This document shows positions 42,517 to 52,149 of a stretch of DNA of 64,000 nucleotides, piece after piece; positions within the stretch are counted from its first letter, which is position 1; every line of letters starts with the position of its first letter. Source of the DNA: Yoonia sp. (GTDB lineage Bacteria; Pseudomonadota; Alphaproteobacteria; Rhodobacterales; Rhodobacteraceae); NCBI RefSeq assembly GCF_017854565.1, contig NZ_JAFMHJ010000005.1, positions 1 to 64,000 on the forward strand, in the 5' to 3' direction. Under the pieces are notes generated by a model. It saw nothing but the letters and a program-made list of their open reading frames with translations, did not search any database and was not told where the DNA came from. The position numbers and the translations under genes are program-made.

Positions 42517-44138
42517 ACCCCAAGCCCGCGCAATACTTTGGGCAATGCCTCGGGCAGATCCTCCGCGATCAACCCCGGCCCGAAACCAAGGGCACATTCG
42601 GTGTGCAGCCATGCGCCGGTTTCAGCGGCTTGCATCGGGGAAAACCCCCGCGCCAGCAATCCGGTGATGAAACCCGCCAGAACATCGCCTGATCCGGCCG
42701 TCGCCAGCCAAGGGGCCGCTCGGTCATATACAGATGCATTGATGCGGCAGCGCCCACCGGTATCCGCGATCACGGTGTCGGGGCCTTTGAACAAAACGGT
42801 ACACCCTGCCCGCTTCGCCGCGTCCCGCGTCGCATCCACCTTGGAATAGGCGGGGCCGCTGGTGGCAGGCGCGTCCAGCTTTGCCGCGATATCAGGAAAC
42901 AGCCGCGCAAATTCCCCCGCATGGGGGGTCAGGATGCAGCGGTCATGCAAGGCCCCAAACAGCGCCGCATCCCCCGCCAGCAAAGTCAGCGCATCCGCAT
43001 CAAGGACCGTAGGGCGGGGTTCATCCCCGCCAAGGGCAGCGGCCACCAACGCCGCCTCCCGCTCACCCGTCCCCAACCCCGGCCCAAGGCAAAGCGCATT
43101 GATCCGCTTGTCCGCCAACACCTCTGCCAAGTCATCCGCACCCTTCACCTTGCGCAACATGATCGCATTCAACTGCGCCGCATTTTCGATCAGCGCCGCA
43201 GGCGGGCAGCCGACAGTCACAGCCCCTGCCCCAACGCGCAAGGTTCCCCGCGCCGCAAGACGGGCGGCACCGCCCTTGCCCACACCGCCCGACAGGATGA
43301 GGGCGTGACCGTGGGAATATTTGTGGCCCTGCCACTTGCTCACGCCAGCATGCGACTGAACCAAACGCGCCGCTTCATTCTGCTGCTTGGCGTTGTTATT
43401 CAGGCCGATATCAACAATGGCCAGCCGACCGCAGTGGCGCGGACCCTGGTCCAGATAGTGACCCAGCTTGGTCCGGTGAAACGTCACCGTCAGATCCGCC
43501 GCAGCCATTGCAGCCGGTCCACCACGCCGGATCGCACCAACATCCGTCCCGTCATCCTGCAATGGCCTGCCGCTGTCCGCACATAATCCAGTCGGCACAT
43601 CGACGGCGACGACCGGCGGCTTATTCTGCCGTAGCCGGTCCGCAAGTGGCAACCCACCACCAGCATCCACGCAATCACACAGCTCTCGCAGCATGCGACC
43701 CAATCCATCCGGCGGGCGAAAAAGGCCTGTTCCGAACAGTGCGTCCACCATCAGGGACGCCCCGCTTACGGCCGCCATAGCAGCGTCGGTCAGGGGTTCC
43801 GCATTACCCCACCGCTCATAATTCACCCGCGCATCCGGCGGCAGCTTCCCGGCATCGCCATAAAGATACACCGCCACCTCCCACCCGGCCTGCTTCAACA
43901 GCCGCGCCACGACAAACCCGTCGCCGCCATTGTTCCCCGGCCCGCACAGCACCACCGCCCGGCGGCGTCCGGCATCCGAACCCGGCGATTGCTCCGTCAA
44001 CTCCGGCCATTCCCGGAAAATCGCATCGACCACGCCCCGCCCGGCCCGCTCCATCAACTCCAGCCCGGTCACCTGACCGGACGCAATCGCAGCCTGTTCG
44101 ATGGCGCGCATTTGGGCAGCGGTCAGCAGTTCGGTCAT
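42477..44138 (-). CDS. nnr: Bifunctional NAD(P)HX epimerase/dehydratase
   Basis: 553-residue repair enzyme that converts damaged NAD(P)H hydrates back to NAD(P)H. The N-terminal epimerase domain (YjeF_N, residues 1-235) contains VVLCGPGNNGGDGFVVARLL and VDALFGTGLFRPPDG. The C-terminal carbohydrate-kinase-like dehydratase domain (about 260-540) contains GGVGKGGAARLAARGTLRVGAGAVTV, LTPHAGEFARLFP and the phosphate loop WLATAGSGDVLAGFITGLLARG. Divergent from glnB. Confidence 0.95.
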   Translation of the reverse strand: MTELLTAAQMRAIEQAAIASGQVTGLELMERAGRGVVDAIFREWPELTEQSPGSDAGRRRAVVLCGPGNNGGDGFVVARLLKQAGWEVAVYLYGDAGKLPPDARVNYERWGNAEPLTDAAMAAVSGASLMVDALFGTGLFRPPDGLGRMLRELCDCVDAGGGLPLADRLRQNKPPVVAVDVPTGLCADSGRPLQDDGTDVGAIRRGGPAAMAAADLTVTFHRTKLGHYLDQGPRHCGRLAIVDIGLNNNAKQQNEAARLVQSHAGVSKWQGHKYSHGHALILSGGVGKGGAARLAARGTLRVGAGAVTVGCPPAALIENAAQLNAIMLRKVKGADDLAEVLADKRINALCLGPGLGTGEREAALVAAALGGDEPRPTVLDADALTLLAGDAALFGALHDRCILTPHAGEFARLFPDIAAKLDAPATSGPAYSKVDATRDAAKRAGCTVLFKGPDTVIADTGGRCRINASVYDRAAPWLATAGSGDVLAGFITGLLARGFSPMQAAETGAWLHTECALGFGPGLIAEDLPEALPKVLRGLGVQAAAATSSTPSA

Positions 44139-44277
44139 CGTTTCAGCACCTCAGGTTCGCCATTCGCATGATAAAGCGCCATTATGCACAAAATTTAGGC
44201 AAACACTGCGCTTTCCCCTTGCAAGCCCATCCTAAGGGTCGGCCACGAATTGTCCCGATGCAAGAGAAATGGTCTGA

Positions 44278-44652
<375 letters not shown>

Positions 44653-44685
44653 TCCGTAAAATTTGCTAAAAAAGGGACATCCCAT

Positions 44686-46092
44686 ATGGACAATCAAGCT
44701 GTTCTAAAACTGATCAAAGACGAGGACGTCGATTACGTCGACATCCGCTTTACCGACCCCCGCGGCAAACTGCAGCACGTTACTGTCGTGTCTGACCTTG
44801 TCGACGAAGATTTCCTCGAAGAAGGCTTTATGTTTGATGGCTCGTCCATCGCTGGCTGGAAATCCATCGACCAGTCCGACATGAAGCTGATGCTAGATCC
44901 ATCAAGCGTTTATATCGACCCGTTTTATGCCGAAAAAACCATCTGCATTCACTGCAACGTGGTCGAGCCGGACACGATGGAACCCTACGACCGTGACCCG
45001 CGCGGCACCGCCGTCAAAGCCGAGGAATACCTCAAGGCGTCCGGCATTGGTGACACCGCGTATTTCGGCCCCGAAGCTGAATTCTTTGTCTTCGATGACG
45101 TGCGTTTTCAGGTGTCCATGAACAAAGTGTCGTTCCAGGTTGATGCCATCGACGGCGCGTGGAACAGCGACACCGAATACGAAATGGGCAACACGGGCCA
45201 CCGTCCCGGTATCAAGGGCGGCTATTTCCCCGTGAACCCGATCGACGATGCACAAGACATGCGCGGCGAAATGCTTTCCACCATGAAGCGCATGGGTATG
45301 AAGGTCGACAAGCACCACCACGAAGTGGCGTCTTGCCAGCACGAATTGGGCCTGATTTTCGGCACGCTGACAAAGCAGGCCGATGAGATCCAGAAGTACA
45401 AATATGTGATCCACAACGTCGCACAGGCCTACGGCAAATCCGCAACTTTCATGCCAAAGCCGATCTCGGGTGACAACGGCACCGGTATGCACGTGAACAT
45501 GTCGATCTGGAAAGATGGCAAGCCTTTGTTCTCCGGCGACAAATACGCCGACCTGAGCCAAGAGGCGCTGTATTTCATCGGTGGCATCCTCAAGCACGCC
45601 AAGGCGCTGAACGCGATCACGAACCCAGCGACCAACAGCTACAAACGCCTGATCCCCGGTTTCGAAGCCCCCGTTCTGCGCGCATATTCTGCACGTAACC
45701 GGTCGGGTTGTGTCCGTATCCCATGGGCCGAATCCCCCAAGGCCAAGCGCGTCGAGGCACGCTTCCCCGATCCAGCTGCAAACCCGTACCTGTGCTTTGC
45801 AGCCCTGCTGATGGCTGGCCTTGACGGCATCAAGAACAAGATCGACCCCGGTCCGTCATCCGACAAGGACCTGTACGATCTGCCACCAGAAGAGCTGGCG
45901 GCAATCCCAACGGTCTGCGGTTCGCTCCGCGAGGCGTTGGAAGCGCTGGAAGCAGATCATGAATTCCTTCTGGCTGGTGACGTGTTCACCAAATCCCAGC
46001 TCGAAGGTTACATGGAGCTGAAATGGGAAGAAGTGTACGCCTACGAGCACACACCACACCCGATCGAATACAAGATGTACTACAGCTGCTAA
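44686..46092 (+). CDS. glnA: Glutamine synthetase type I
   Basis: 468-residue GSI, ligating ammonia to glutamate with [21 protein letters not shown], the Mg/glutamate site [35 protein letters not shown] and the adenylylation-site region [10 protein letters not shown] (Tyr) near residue 397 are all present. It is therefore expected to be regulated by GlnE with PII (encoded just upstream). AAAAAGGGACATCCCAT gives the RBS. A terminator follows. Confidence 0.98.
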   Translation: MDNQAVLKLIKDEDVDYVDIRFTDPRGKLQHVTVVSDLVDEDFLEEGFMFDGSSIAGWKSIDQSDMKLMLDPSSVYIDPFYAEKTICIHCNVVEPDTMEPYDRDPRGTAVKAEEYLKASGIGDTAYFGPEAEFFVFDDVRFQVSMNKVSFQVDAIDGAWNSDTEYEMGNTGHRPGIKGGYFPVNPIDDAQDMRGEMLSTMKRMGMKVDKHHHEVASCQHELGLIFGTLTKQADEIQKYKYVIHNVAQAYGKSATFMPKPISGDNGTGMHVNMSIWKDGKPLFSGDKYADLSQEALYFIGGILKHAKALNAITNPATNSYKRLIPGFEAPVLRAYSARNRSGCVRIPWAESPKAKRVEARFPDPAANPYLCFAALLMAGLDGIKNKIDPGPSSDKDLYDLPPEELAAIPTVCGSLREALEALEADHEFLLAGDVFTKSQLEGYMELKWEEVYAYEHTPHPIEYKMYYSC

Positions 46093-46115
46093 GCCGCCAA
46101 AGACGCTGAGTTATC

Positions 46116-46148
46116 AAGGGGCGCCAGCAATGGTGCCCCTTCTTTTTT
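46116..46148 (+). terminator. Intrinsic terminator of glnB-glnA
   Basis: AAGGGGCGCC-AGCAAT-GGTGCCCCTT stem (one G-T wobble) followed by CTTTTTT, 24 bases after the glnA stop. Confidence 0.85.
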
Positions 46149-46723
46149 AAACCGTATCGCAGCCCTTTATTCGCCAAAACGGCGAATTGAATTTCGATTG
46201 CTCACATCATGGCGCTTTGACGCATTCAAAGGTGTGAAGTGGCTTGCAAAATCACGACCATCACCATGGTCAAAAATCATACACCTCAAAAAATCAGCGT
46301 TATTAACAGCGAGACCGGCAAGAGGCGCATTCTGGGCCTCGGGCAGCGCCGCGAACCCCAATCTCGATATTCGCGGGATGATCAGCAACGGTGACGCCAC
46401 CCCATTTTATCCGCATCAGGCGGCACAACACCGGTCAGTGGATACTGCTCTGGCAGCACGATCAGCACATTTATCAGGGCACCAACCTCAGTAGCGGCCA
46501 ATGCGTGACACAGGAATCAAAAGTAGACGGTCGGCACGATCTCGTTGTCGCAGACTGCGGGATTGGCTTGGTTTCCAGAGCGTCGCCCACTGCCTGATCG
46601 TCAGGGTCGTGCCCGGCGGCCTGCATCGCGGGGCGTCCGACGACCATCACTCTTTCGCCACATCCCTTGCAACCCCGACCCAGCCGCGCAACCTTCGGGG
46701 CAAACGCAATCAAAGGGACCCCA
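46149..46723 (+). pseudogene. Gene-poor stretch with a possible decayed FG-GAP/VCBS repeat
   Basis: 575 bases without an intact gene. On the plus strand, one frame reads LDIRGMISNGDATP and, after a shift, the next frame continues FIRIRRHNTGQWILLWQHDQHIYQGTNLSS...DGRHDLVVADCG (46391-46597). Together they resemble the NGDG...D-x-L-x-R-x-x-TGQW...DGRDDL pattern of FG-GAP/VCBS-type repeats in large secreted roseobacter proteins. This suggests a frameshifted relic of such a gene. Base composition is lower in GC at 46150-46320. The evidence is pattern-level only. Confidence 0.3.
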
Positions 46724-47929
46724 ATGCCAACTGAAAAACTTACCTTTATCGGCCACGCAGGCGACACGCTTGCCGCGCGCCTTGATCTGCCGATTGGTCC
46801 CCATCTGGCCACAGCCCTTTTCGCCCATTGCTTCACCTGCTCCAAAGACATCACCGCCGCGCGCAGGATCGCCGCGCGTCTGGCGTCCATGGGAATAGCG
46901 GTGCTGCGGTTCGACTTCACCGGTCTGGGCCATTCCGAGGGCGAGTTCGAGAATACCAGCTTTTCATCCAACGTCGAAGATTTGCTGGCAGCCTGCGCCG
47001 CATTGGGCGCGCGCGGCATGGCGCCCGCGTTGGTCATCGGTCATTCGCTGGGCGGGGCTGCCGTTCTCAAGGCGGTGCCACAGATGCCATCGGTCAAAGC
47101 CGTGGTAACCATCGGCGCGCCCTTTGATCCCGGCCATGTGACGCATAATTTCACCGATGCGATCCCGCAAATTCTTGATCAGGGCGTTGCCGAAGTATCG
47201 CTGGGCGGGCGGCCGTTCCGGATTGGCAAAGGCTTTATCGAAGATATCTCGGGTGCGGCCCTCACCGCGTCGATCGCAAGGCTGGGGGCGGCTTTGCTGG
47301 TGCTGCACGCACCGCGCGATGCGACCGTCGGCATCGAAAATGCCTCGCAGATTTTCATGGCGGCCAAACACCCCAAAAGCTTTGTGACATTGGATGATGC
47401 CGATCACCTTATCACCCGCTCCGCGGATGCCGAATATGCCGCCGATGTCATTGCCGCATGGTCCAAACGGTATCTCGCGCTGGAACAACCCCAAAAGCCC
47501 GCAGCGGCCCCCGAAGGCGTGATGCGCGTCACCGAGGCGGACCCGAAGGGGTTTTTGCAAGACATCCAGTCCGGCCCACATCACCTGCTCGCGGATGAGC
47601 CGACACAATACGGCGGCACCAACAAGGGGCTGTCGCCCTATGGGCTTGTCTCGGCCGGGCTTGGTGCCTGCACGTCGATGACGATCCGCATGTATGCCAG
47701 ACGCAAGGACTGGCCCCTGGACAGCGTCAGCGTCGATATCACCCACGCCAAAGCCCACGCCATGGACGCGGCCGATCCGGGTGCCAAGGTGGACCAGTTT
47801 GATCGCGTGATCCGGCTAGCAGGGGATTTGACCGCTGAACAGCGCGCCAAGCTGCTGGAAATTGCAGACAAATGCCCCGTCCACCGCACGCTCGAGCGGA
47901 CATCGCAGGTGACGACAACATTGGCATAA
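46724..47929 (+). CDS. Alpha/beta hydrolase fused to an OsmC domain
   Basis: 401 residues. The N-terminal alpha/beta hydrolase (1-255) has the nucleophile elbow VIGHSLGGAAVL near residue 107, an acid candidate in LHAPRDATVGIENA and a His in LDDADHLITRSADA. The C-terminal OsmC domain (about 265-401) contains GGTNKGLSPYGLVSAGLGACTSMTIRMYARRKDWPLDSVSVD (peroxidatic-type Cys in GACTSMT) and CPVHRTLERT (second Cys). OsmC proteins reduce organic hydroperoxides, so the fusion may detoxify or hydrolyse peroxidised lipids or esters. AAAGGGACCCCA precedes the ATG. Confidence 0.9.
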   Translation: MPTEKLTFIGHAGDTLAARLDLPIGPHLATALFAHCFTCSKDITAARRIAARLASMGIAVLRFDFTGLGHSEGEFENTSFSSNVEDLLAACAALGARGMAPALVIGHSLGGAAVLKAVPQMPSVKAVVTIGAPFDPGHVTHNFTDAIPQILDQGVAEVSLGGRPFRIGKGFIEDISGAALTASIARLGAALLVLHAPRDATVGIENASQIFMAAKHPKSFVTLDDADHLITRSADAEYAADVIAAWSKRYLALEQPQKPAAAPEGVMRVTEADPKGFLQDIQSGPHHLLADEPTQYGGTNKGLSPYGLVSAGLGACTSMTIRMYARRKDWPLDSVSVDITHAKAHAMDAADPGAKVDQFDRVIRLAGDLTAEQRAKLLEIADKCPVHRTLERTSQVTTTLA

Positions 47930-47942
47930 CCGTCAGGCCGAC

Positions 47943-47970
47943 AAAAAAAAAGCGCCGCTAAATGCGGCGC
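47943..47970 (-). terminator. Intrinsic terminator of bioY
   Basis: GCGCCGC-TAAAT-GCGGCGC stem with nine A residues on the plus side, giving a U-run for the minus-strand bioY transcript. It lies 25 bases past its stop. Confidence 0.85.
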
Positions 47971-47994
47971 CTTTACGTAAAAGATGCGGATCGC

Positions 47995-48600
47995 TTATTT
48001 GCGGGCGTCACCGATCAGCTTCCACAGACCGGGCACCAGCAGCGCCGCAACGCCCAGCTTGAGCAGGTCACCAAGCAGGAATGGTGTCAGGCCCCATGCC
48101 AAAAGCGGCTTGTCCCAACCGTAAAGCACACCCAGCCATGCCAGACCCGGCAGATAAATCAGCGCATTGCCGATCAGCATCGCCAGCGCCATCATCACGA
48201 CCGATCGGTCCCAGCCGGCACGTGCCGCCCAGCCCAGCGCCAGCGTGGCCAGAACATAGCCCAGCAGATAACCGCCGGTGCTGCCCATCATATAGCTCAC
48301 ACCGTTCAGATCGGCGGTCGAGCTTTGAAAGATGTCAAAGCCCAGCATCCCGACAATCATGTAGCCCAGAATCGTGGTCAGGCCCAACCGCGGCCCATAG
48401 GCAGCCCCGATCGAAAGAACGGCGAATGTGCCCATGCTGATGGCGACGGGGCTGCCGGGGACCGGCACCTTGATCTTGGCGAAAACCGCCAGCGCGGCGA
48501 TGCCAAGCACCACCATCGCTACCTGCTTGACGCGCAGGGCGGTACCTTGCGATGGGCCAAAAGCCTCGGTCAGGACTGTGTCGTTTCGTGCGAGGGCCAT
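47995..48600 (-). CDS. bioY: Biotin transporter BioY
   Basis: 201-residue S-component of the biotin ECF transporter, with about six membrane helices. Motifs: AVFAKIKVPVPGSPVAISMGTFAVLSIGAAYGPRLGLTTILGYMIVGMLGF and YMMGSTGGYLLGYVLATLALGWAAR. No bioM/bioN genes are beside it, so it is a solo BioY or uses a shared energising module. No BioR-type site was recognised in the short AT-rich leader (TTAATTAATT). Confidence 0.93.
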   Translation of the reverse strand: MALARNDTVLTEAFGPSQGTALRVKQVAMVVLGIAALAVFAKIKVPVPGSPVAISMGTFAVLSIGAAYGPRLGLTTILGYMIVGMLGFDIFQSSTADLNGVSYMMGSTGGYLLGYVLATLALGWAARAGWDRSVVMMALAMLIGNALIYLPGLAWLGVLYGWDKPLLAWGLTPFLLGDLLKLGVAALLVPGLWKLIGDARK

Positions 48601-48710
48601 GTGCCGCTCTCCCCTGTTAATTAATTTCGTGTGCTTTTATTGCCCGAGCCGGGGTCAGGTGCAAGTGACATGGTGTGGCGTGCCCCGTGGAGGGTGGGTT
48701 AAAACCCACC

Positions 48711-49142
48711 TTACGGTGCATAAACCGACACGGATGAATAATCCTTGCGCGGTCCGGTCACCACCCAGGTTGCCTGCCACTCCGGCCAGCGTGTAAAATC
48801 ATAGCGCACCGTATAGAAATCTGCGCCACATGGATGATCGGTGCCTGCGGCATGGCCTGCCGGGGCAAAGCTGTGAAAGGCGGCGCCATCGGCAAAGGTC
48901 ACTGCAACGCGGTCATCGGCGAACTGCCAAAAATAGCTGCGCGTCGCGGCCAGCACCGGACCGTGACCCAGACGCAGCTGGCCTGTTTCGGTGTACTTCA
49001 GGCGGCCCTGCCCTGCGTCCGCAAAATGCGCGGTACCGGTCAGCTGCCCGTCCTGCCCCGTCAGCCGGTCCGCAATCATGCGCCGCAATTGCCAACCACC
49101 CGCAAAATCGCCAGAGGTCCGATGCGGCACAGTGATCTTCAT
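48711..49142 (-). CDS. DUF6314 family protein
   Basis: 143-residue soluble protein. I recognise the DUF6314 pattern: GDFAGGWQLRRMIADRLTGQDGQLTGTAHF...LKYTETGQLRLGHGPVLAATRSYFWQFADDRVAVTFADGAAFHSFAP...HPCGADFYTVRYDF. It is a single beta-barrel-like, lipocalin-style domain. Function is unknown. GGGAGAGATGAC precedes the ATG at 49142, which excludes the longer track start. Divergent from purB. Confidence 0.8.
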   Translation of the reverse strand: MKITVPHRTSGDFAGGWQLRRMIADRLTGQDGQLTGTAHFADAGQGRLKYTETGQLRLGHGPVLAATRSYFWQFADDRVAVTFADGAAFHSFAPAGHAAGTDHPCGADFYTVRYDFTRWPEWQATWVVTGPRKDYSSVSVYAP

Positions 49143-49224
49143 GTCATCTCTCCCTTGAGGCTCGGGGCCTGTCTCTTTATGACGCAGGGGAAATCCGCTG
49201 CCCACCCTTCATAAAGGTTTGCCC

Positions 49225-50532
49225 ATGATCCCGCGTTATTCCCGTCCCGAAATGGTTGCCATCTGGTCACCTGAAACAAAATTCCGTATCTGGTACGAGA
49301 TCGAAGCGCACGCCTGTGACGCTCAGGCTGCCATCGGCGTGATCCCCAAAGCAAACGCCGAAGCCGTCTGGAAAGCCAAGGACGTGACTTTTGACGTGGC
49401 GCGGATTGACGAAATCGAAGCGGTCACCAAACACGACGTCATCGCCTTTCTGACCCATTTGGCCGAACATATCGGGTCCGATGATGCGCGGTTCGTGCAT
49501 CAGGGCATGACATCGTCCGACGTGCTGGACACCACGCTGAACGTGCAACTGGTCCGTGCGGCTGACCTGCTGCTGGCTGGCATGGACCGTGTACTGGCCG
49601 CCCTCAAGACCCGCGCCTTTGAACACAAGGACACCGTCCGCATCGGTCGCAGTCACGGTATTCACGCCGAACCCACGACGATGGGTCTGACCTTTGCCCG
49701 ATTCTATGCCGAAATGGACCGGGGTCGCACCCGTTTGATGACAGCACGGGCCGAAATTGCCACGGGCGCGATTTCCGGCGCGGTTGGCACATTCGCCAAT
49801 ATCGACCCCTCCGTCGAGGAACACGTCTGCGCGCAACTGGGCCTGACACCCGAACCGATCAGCACCCAGGTGATTCCCCGCGACCGCCATGCGATGTTCT
49901 TTGCCACCTTGGGCGTCATCGCATCCAGCATCGAAAACATAGCGACCGAGTTTCGCCATATGCAGCGCACAGAAGTGCTGGAGGCCGAAGAATTCTTTAG
50001 CCCCGGCCAAAAAGGCAGCTCGGCGATGCCGCACAAGCGTAACCCGGTACTGACCGAAAACCTGACCGGCCTCGCGCGTCTGGTCCGCATGTCGGTCGTG
50101 CCCGCAATGGAAAACGTCGCGCTTTGGCATGAACGCGATATCAGCCATTCGTCCGTCGAACGCGCGATTGGCCCCGATACCACGGTCACGTTGGATTTTG
50201 CCCTGCACCGGCTTGCCGGTGTGGTTGAACAGCTCGTGATCTATCCCGACAACATGCTGGCCAACATGAACAAATTCCGTGGCCTGGTGATGTCGCAGCG
50301 CGTGCTTCTGGCGCTGACGCAGGCTGGCGTCAGCCGCGAAGATGCCTACCGTCTGGTGCAGCGCAACGCGATGAAAGTCTGGGAAAAGGGTGCAGATTTC
50401 AAAACCGAATTGCTGGCTGACGATGATGTCCTCAAGGCGCTTTCGGCTGCTGAAATCGAAGAAAAGTTCGATCTTGGCTATCACACAAAGCATGTTGATA
50501 CGATTTTCGCACGGGTTTTCGGCGCAAGCTAA
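49225..50532 (+). CDS. purB: Adenylosuccinate lyase
   Basis: 435-residue fumarase-superfamily lyase acting twice in purine synthesis (SAICAR to AICAR, adenylosuccinate to AMP). Active-site motifs: KHDVIAFLTHLAEHIG, GMTSSDVLDTTLNVQL, RSHGIHAEPTTMGLTFARFYAE and the signature GSSAMPHKRNPVLTENL. The start at 49225 (MIPRYSRPEMV) is the family consensus; the track's 49219 is a TTG two codons upstream. Confidence 0.98.
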   Translation: MIPRYSRPEMVAIWSPETKFRIWYEIEAHACDAQAAIGVIPKANAEAVWKAKDVTFDVARIDEIEAVTKHDVIAFLTHLAEHIGSDDARFVHQGMTSSDVLDTTLNVQLVRAADLLLAGMDRVLAALKTRAFEHKDTVRIGRSHGIHAEPTTMGLTFARFYAEMDRGRTRLMTARAEIATGAISGAVGTFANIDPSVEEHVCAQLGLTPEPISTQVIPRDRHAMFFATLGVIASSIENIATEFRHMQRTEVLEAEEFFSPGQKGSSAMPHKRNPVLTENLTGLARLVRMSVVPAMENVALWHERDISHSSVERAIGPDTTVTLDFALHRLAGVVEQLVIYPDNMLANMNKFRGLVMSQRVLLALTQAGVSREDAYRLVQRNAMKVWEKGADFKTELLADDDVLKALSAAEIEEKFDLGYHTKHVDTIFARVFGAS

Positions 50533-50588
50533 GCGCGCGGTGTGACCGATTGGCAGCGCTCTGCAGCCAACCGGTCACCGCCCTGACA

Positions 50589-51278
50589 TCAAATCACCGA
50601 TGGCGCATGGACGGGCTGGGGCTGCGACAAGTGCGTGGCCTTGGCTGCATGTGCCGCCTTTGCGACTGCAGAAATTTTGGCGACCAGAGGCATCTTGCGC
50701 TCGGCAGGCATGCTCATCGCGACATAGCGGCGTCCGTCGTGCGCATTGACATAAGGCTCGCCGATCAGATGCGCACCGTAGCCGATTTGCCGTAATGTCC
50801 GCGCAAAGGAAGGTGGGCAAAGCGCCATGATCTCGGTTGCGCCTTTTGATTTTGCCTCGTCAACGACCCCATCTAGAATCAGTGACAGGCAAAGCGAGCG
50901 ATCGGCCTGTGTCGTCACTTCATCGGAAATTACCACACGGGTCGCTTCCCAGACATTCGGCGATACGGCGACCTTGTTGATAATCGTCGATGGAATGCCA
51001 CCCAGTTTGCCGGCAACGGCATCGCGCAGCATATAGGTATGTGATCCCCAGGTCGCGGTTGTCGGCATCGCGCGGATACCCGCAATCACCCGACCCTTGC
51101 GCAGAACAAGTGAATAAAAGGCCGTTGGGTTGTCATATTGGTCCATTTCCACATCATCATCGTGGGGAATGTCCCATCCAAGTTGATCAACAAAGAACCG
51201 TTTCCTTAGACCCAGAAAGTCATAGAAGGCCGATCCATACTGGTGAAGTTGTGCTAGGTTGAAAGAAATATGGTTCAT
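50589..51278 (-). CDS. luxI: N-acyl-homoserine-lactone synthase (LuxI family)
   Basis: 229-residue autoinducer synthase, making an acyl-homoserine lactone from SAM and acyl-ACP or acyl-CoA. Conserved residues are visible: Arg and Phe in LRKRFFVDQLGWDIPHDDDVEMDQYDN (with Trp and the two Asp), Arg in VIAGIRAMPTT and WEATRVVISDE. An extra C-terminal Ala/His-rich tail (KAAHAAKATHLSQPQPVHAPSVI) extends past the usual end. It is 122 bases downstream of luxR on the same strand, with a lux-box-like repeat between them. Acyl chain length cannot be predicted here. Confidence 0.93.
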   Translation of the reverse strand: MNHISFNLAQLHQYGSAFYDFLGLRKRFFVDQLGWDIPHDDDVEMDQYDNPTAFYSLVLRKGRVIAGIRAMPTTATWGSHTYMLRDAVAGKLGGIPSTIINKVAVSPNVWEATRVVISDEVTTQADRSLCLSLILDGVVDEAKSKGATEIMALCPPSFARTLRQIGYGAHLIGEPYVNAHDGRRYVAMSMPAERKMPLVAKISAVAKAAHAAKATHLSQPQPVHAPSVI

Positions 51279-51333
51279 TTAATTTTAATTCTCCAATTCG
51301 AGGCGAACGGAAGCTCGCGTTACATCTGTCGAT

Positions 51334-51352
51334 TGTCGTCTTTACCACGACA
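51334..51352. promoter_or_regulatory. Candidate lux box TGTCGT-N7-ACGACA
   Basis: A 19-bp interrupted palindrome lies 56-74 bases before the luxI ATG, within the luxR-luxI gap. Size, symmetry and place fit a LuxR-family operator at a promoter -35 region. Sequence differs from the Vibrio lux box, as is usual in roseobacters. Confidence 0.5.
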
Positions 51353-51400
51353 GTTCAAATTAGCGCGAAAATTTACGAGAAAATCAATTAAAATGGCGTG

Positions 51401-52009
51401 TTATATCAGCCCGTATTGACTGGCCAAGGTGGCCGCCTGCGTGCCGGTCTTGGCCCCCAGCTTCAATTTGGCGTTCTTCAGGCGTTGTTTGACTGCGCCT
51501 TCGCTGACACCAAGCTCGTGCGCGATTTCTTTCAGTCGCTTGCCTTCCTTGACCATACCCAATGCCTCAAGCTCGGCGCGCGTCAGATTGGTCGGCGGCG
51601 CGGTCTCGTTGTGCCTTCGGGTCAAAAACGCCCTAAGCAGTTTCACCTCAAGGTCTGTGTACTCGCGGTCGGACCGGGCAAATGATGCAAACGAACGCTG
51701 CGTATCAGCTCCGGTGTTGAGGATGGAAACCGTCACGCCAAATCTCAGACCGAAAGTTTGGGCCTGTGCGATAATGCGTTTGGGGTCATCCATGGGCAAG
51801 GCACTCCAACGGCAGGCACCCACGTGGCTATAGGCCCACCTGACCACCGGATCAAAAAGCATAAATCGGTTGTTCGTATAGTGCTCAATCCACTCCACAG
51901 GAAGCGCATTGACCTCTTCCATCGGAAACGCGAACCCGATCCGCAAGGCGATGTAATGCCCCGACGGAGCAAGCTGCTCAATCTCCTTTGGACCCAGAAG
52001 TCCCGACAT
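51401..52009 (-). CDS. luxR: LuxR family autoinducer-binding transcriptional regulator
   Basis: 202-residue quorum-sensing regulator. The N-terminal ligand-binding domain (residues 10-125) carries W and D residues expected to contact the acyl-homoserine lactone (VEWIEHYTNNRFMLFDPVVRWAYSHVGACRWSAL). The C-terminal HTH (about 140-200) reads LTRAELEALGMVKEGKRLKEIAHELGVSEGAVKQRLKNAKLKLGA, a full LuxR-type helix-turn-helix. It lies upstream of luxI on the same strand and diverges from an HTH-less paralogue. Confidence 0.93.
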   Translation of the reverse strand: MSGLLGPKEIEQLAPSGHYIALRIGFAFPMEEVNALPVEWIEHYTNNRFMLFDPVVRWAYSHVGACRWSALPMDDPKRIIAQAQTFGLRFGVTVSILNTGADTQRSFASFARSDREYTDLEVKLLRAFLTRRHNETAPPTNLTRAELEALGMVKEGKRLKEIAHELGVSEGAVKQRLKNAKLKLGAKTGTQAATLASQYGLI

Positions 52010-52149
52010 CTATCTAACCTCTAGGCTATCCATGAATATAAAAGCCTTGTCGTCTTTGCTTAGTTACACATACAATGACGAACATCAAAGCCATGTACCA
52101 TGGTATTTCGAACGAACGGCCTTTGGCAACCGGAAAGCGAGTTAAAGAC

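Noticed and set aside
49267-50493. 408-codon minus-strand ORF
   Set aside because: Antisense shadow of purB, whose catalytic signature is intact.
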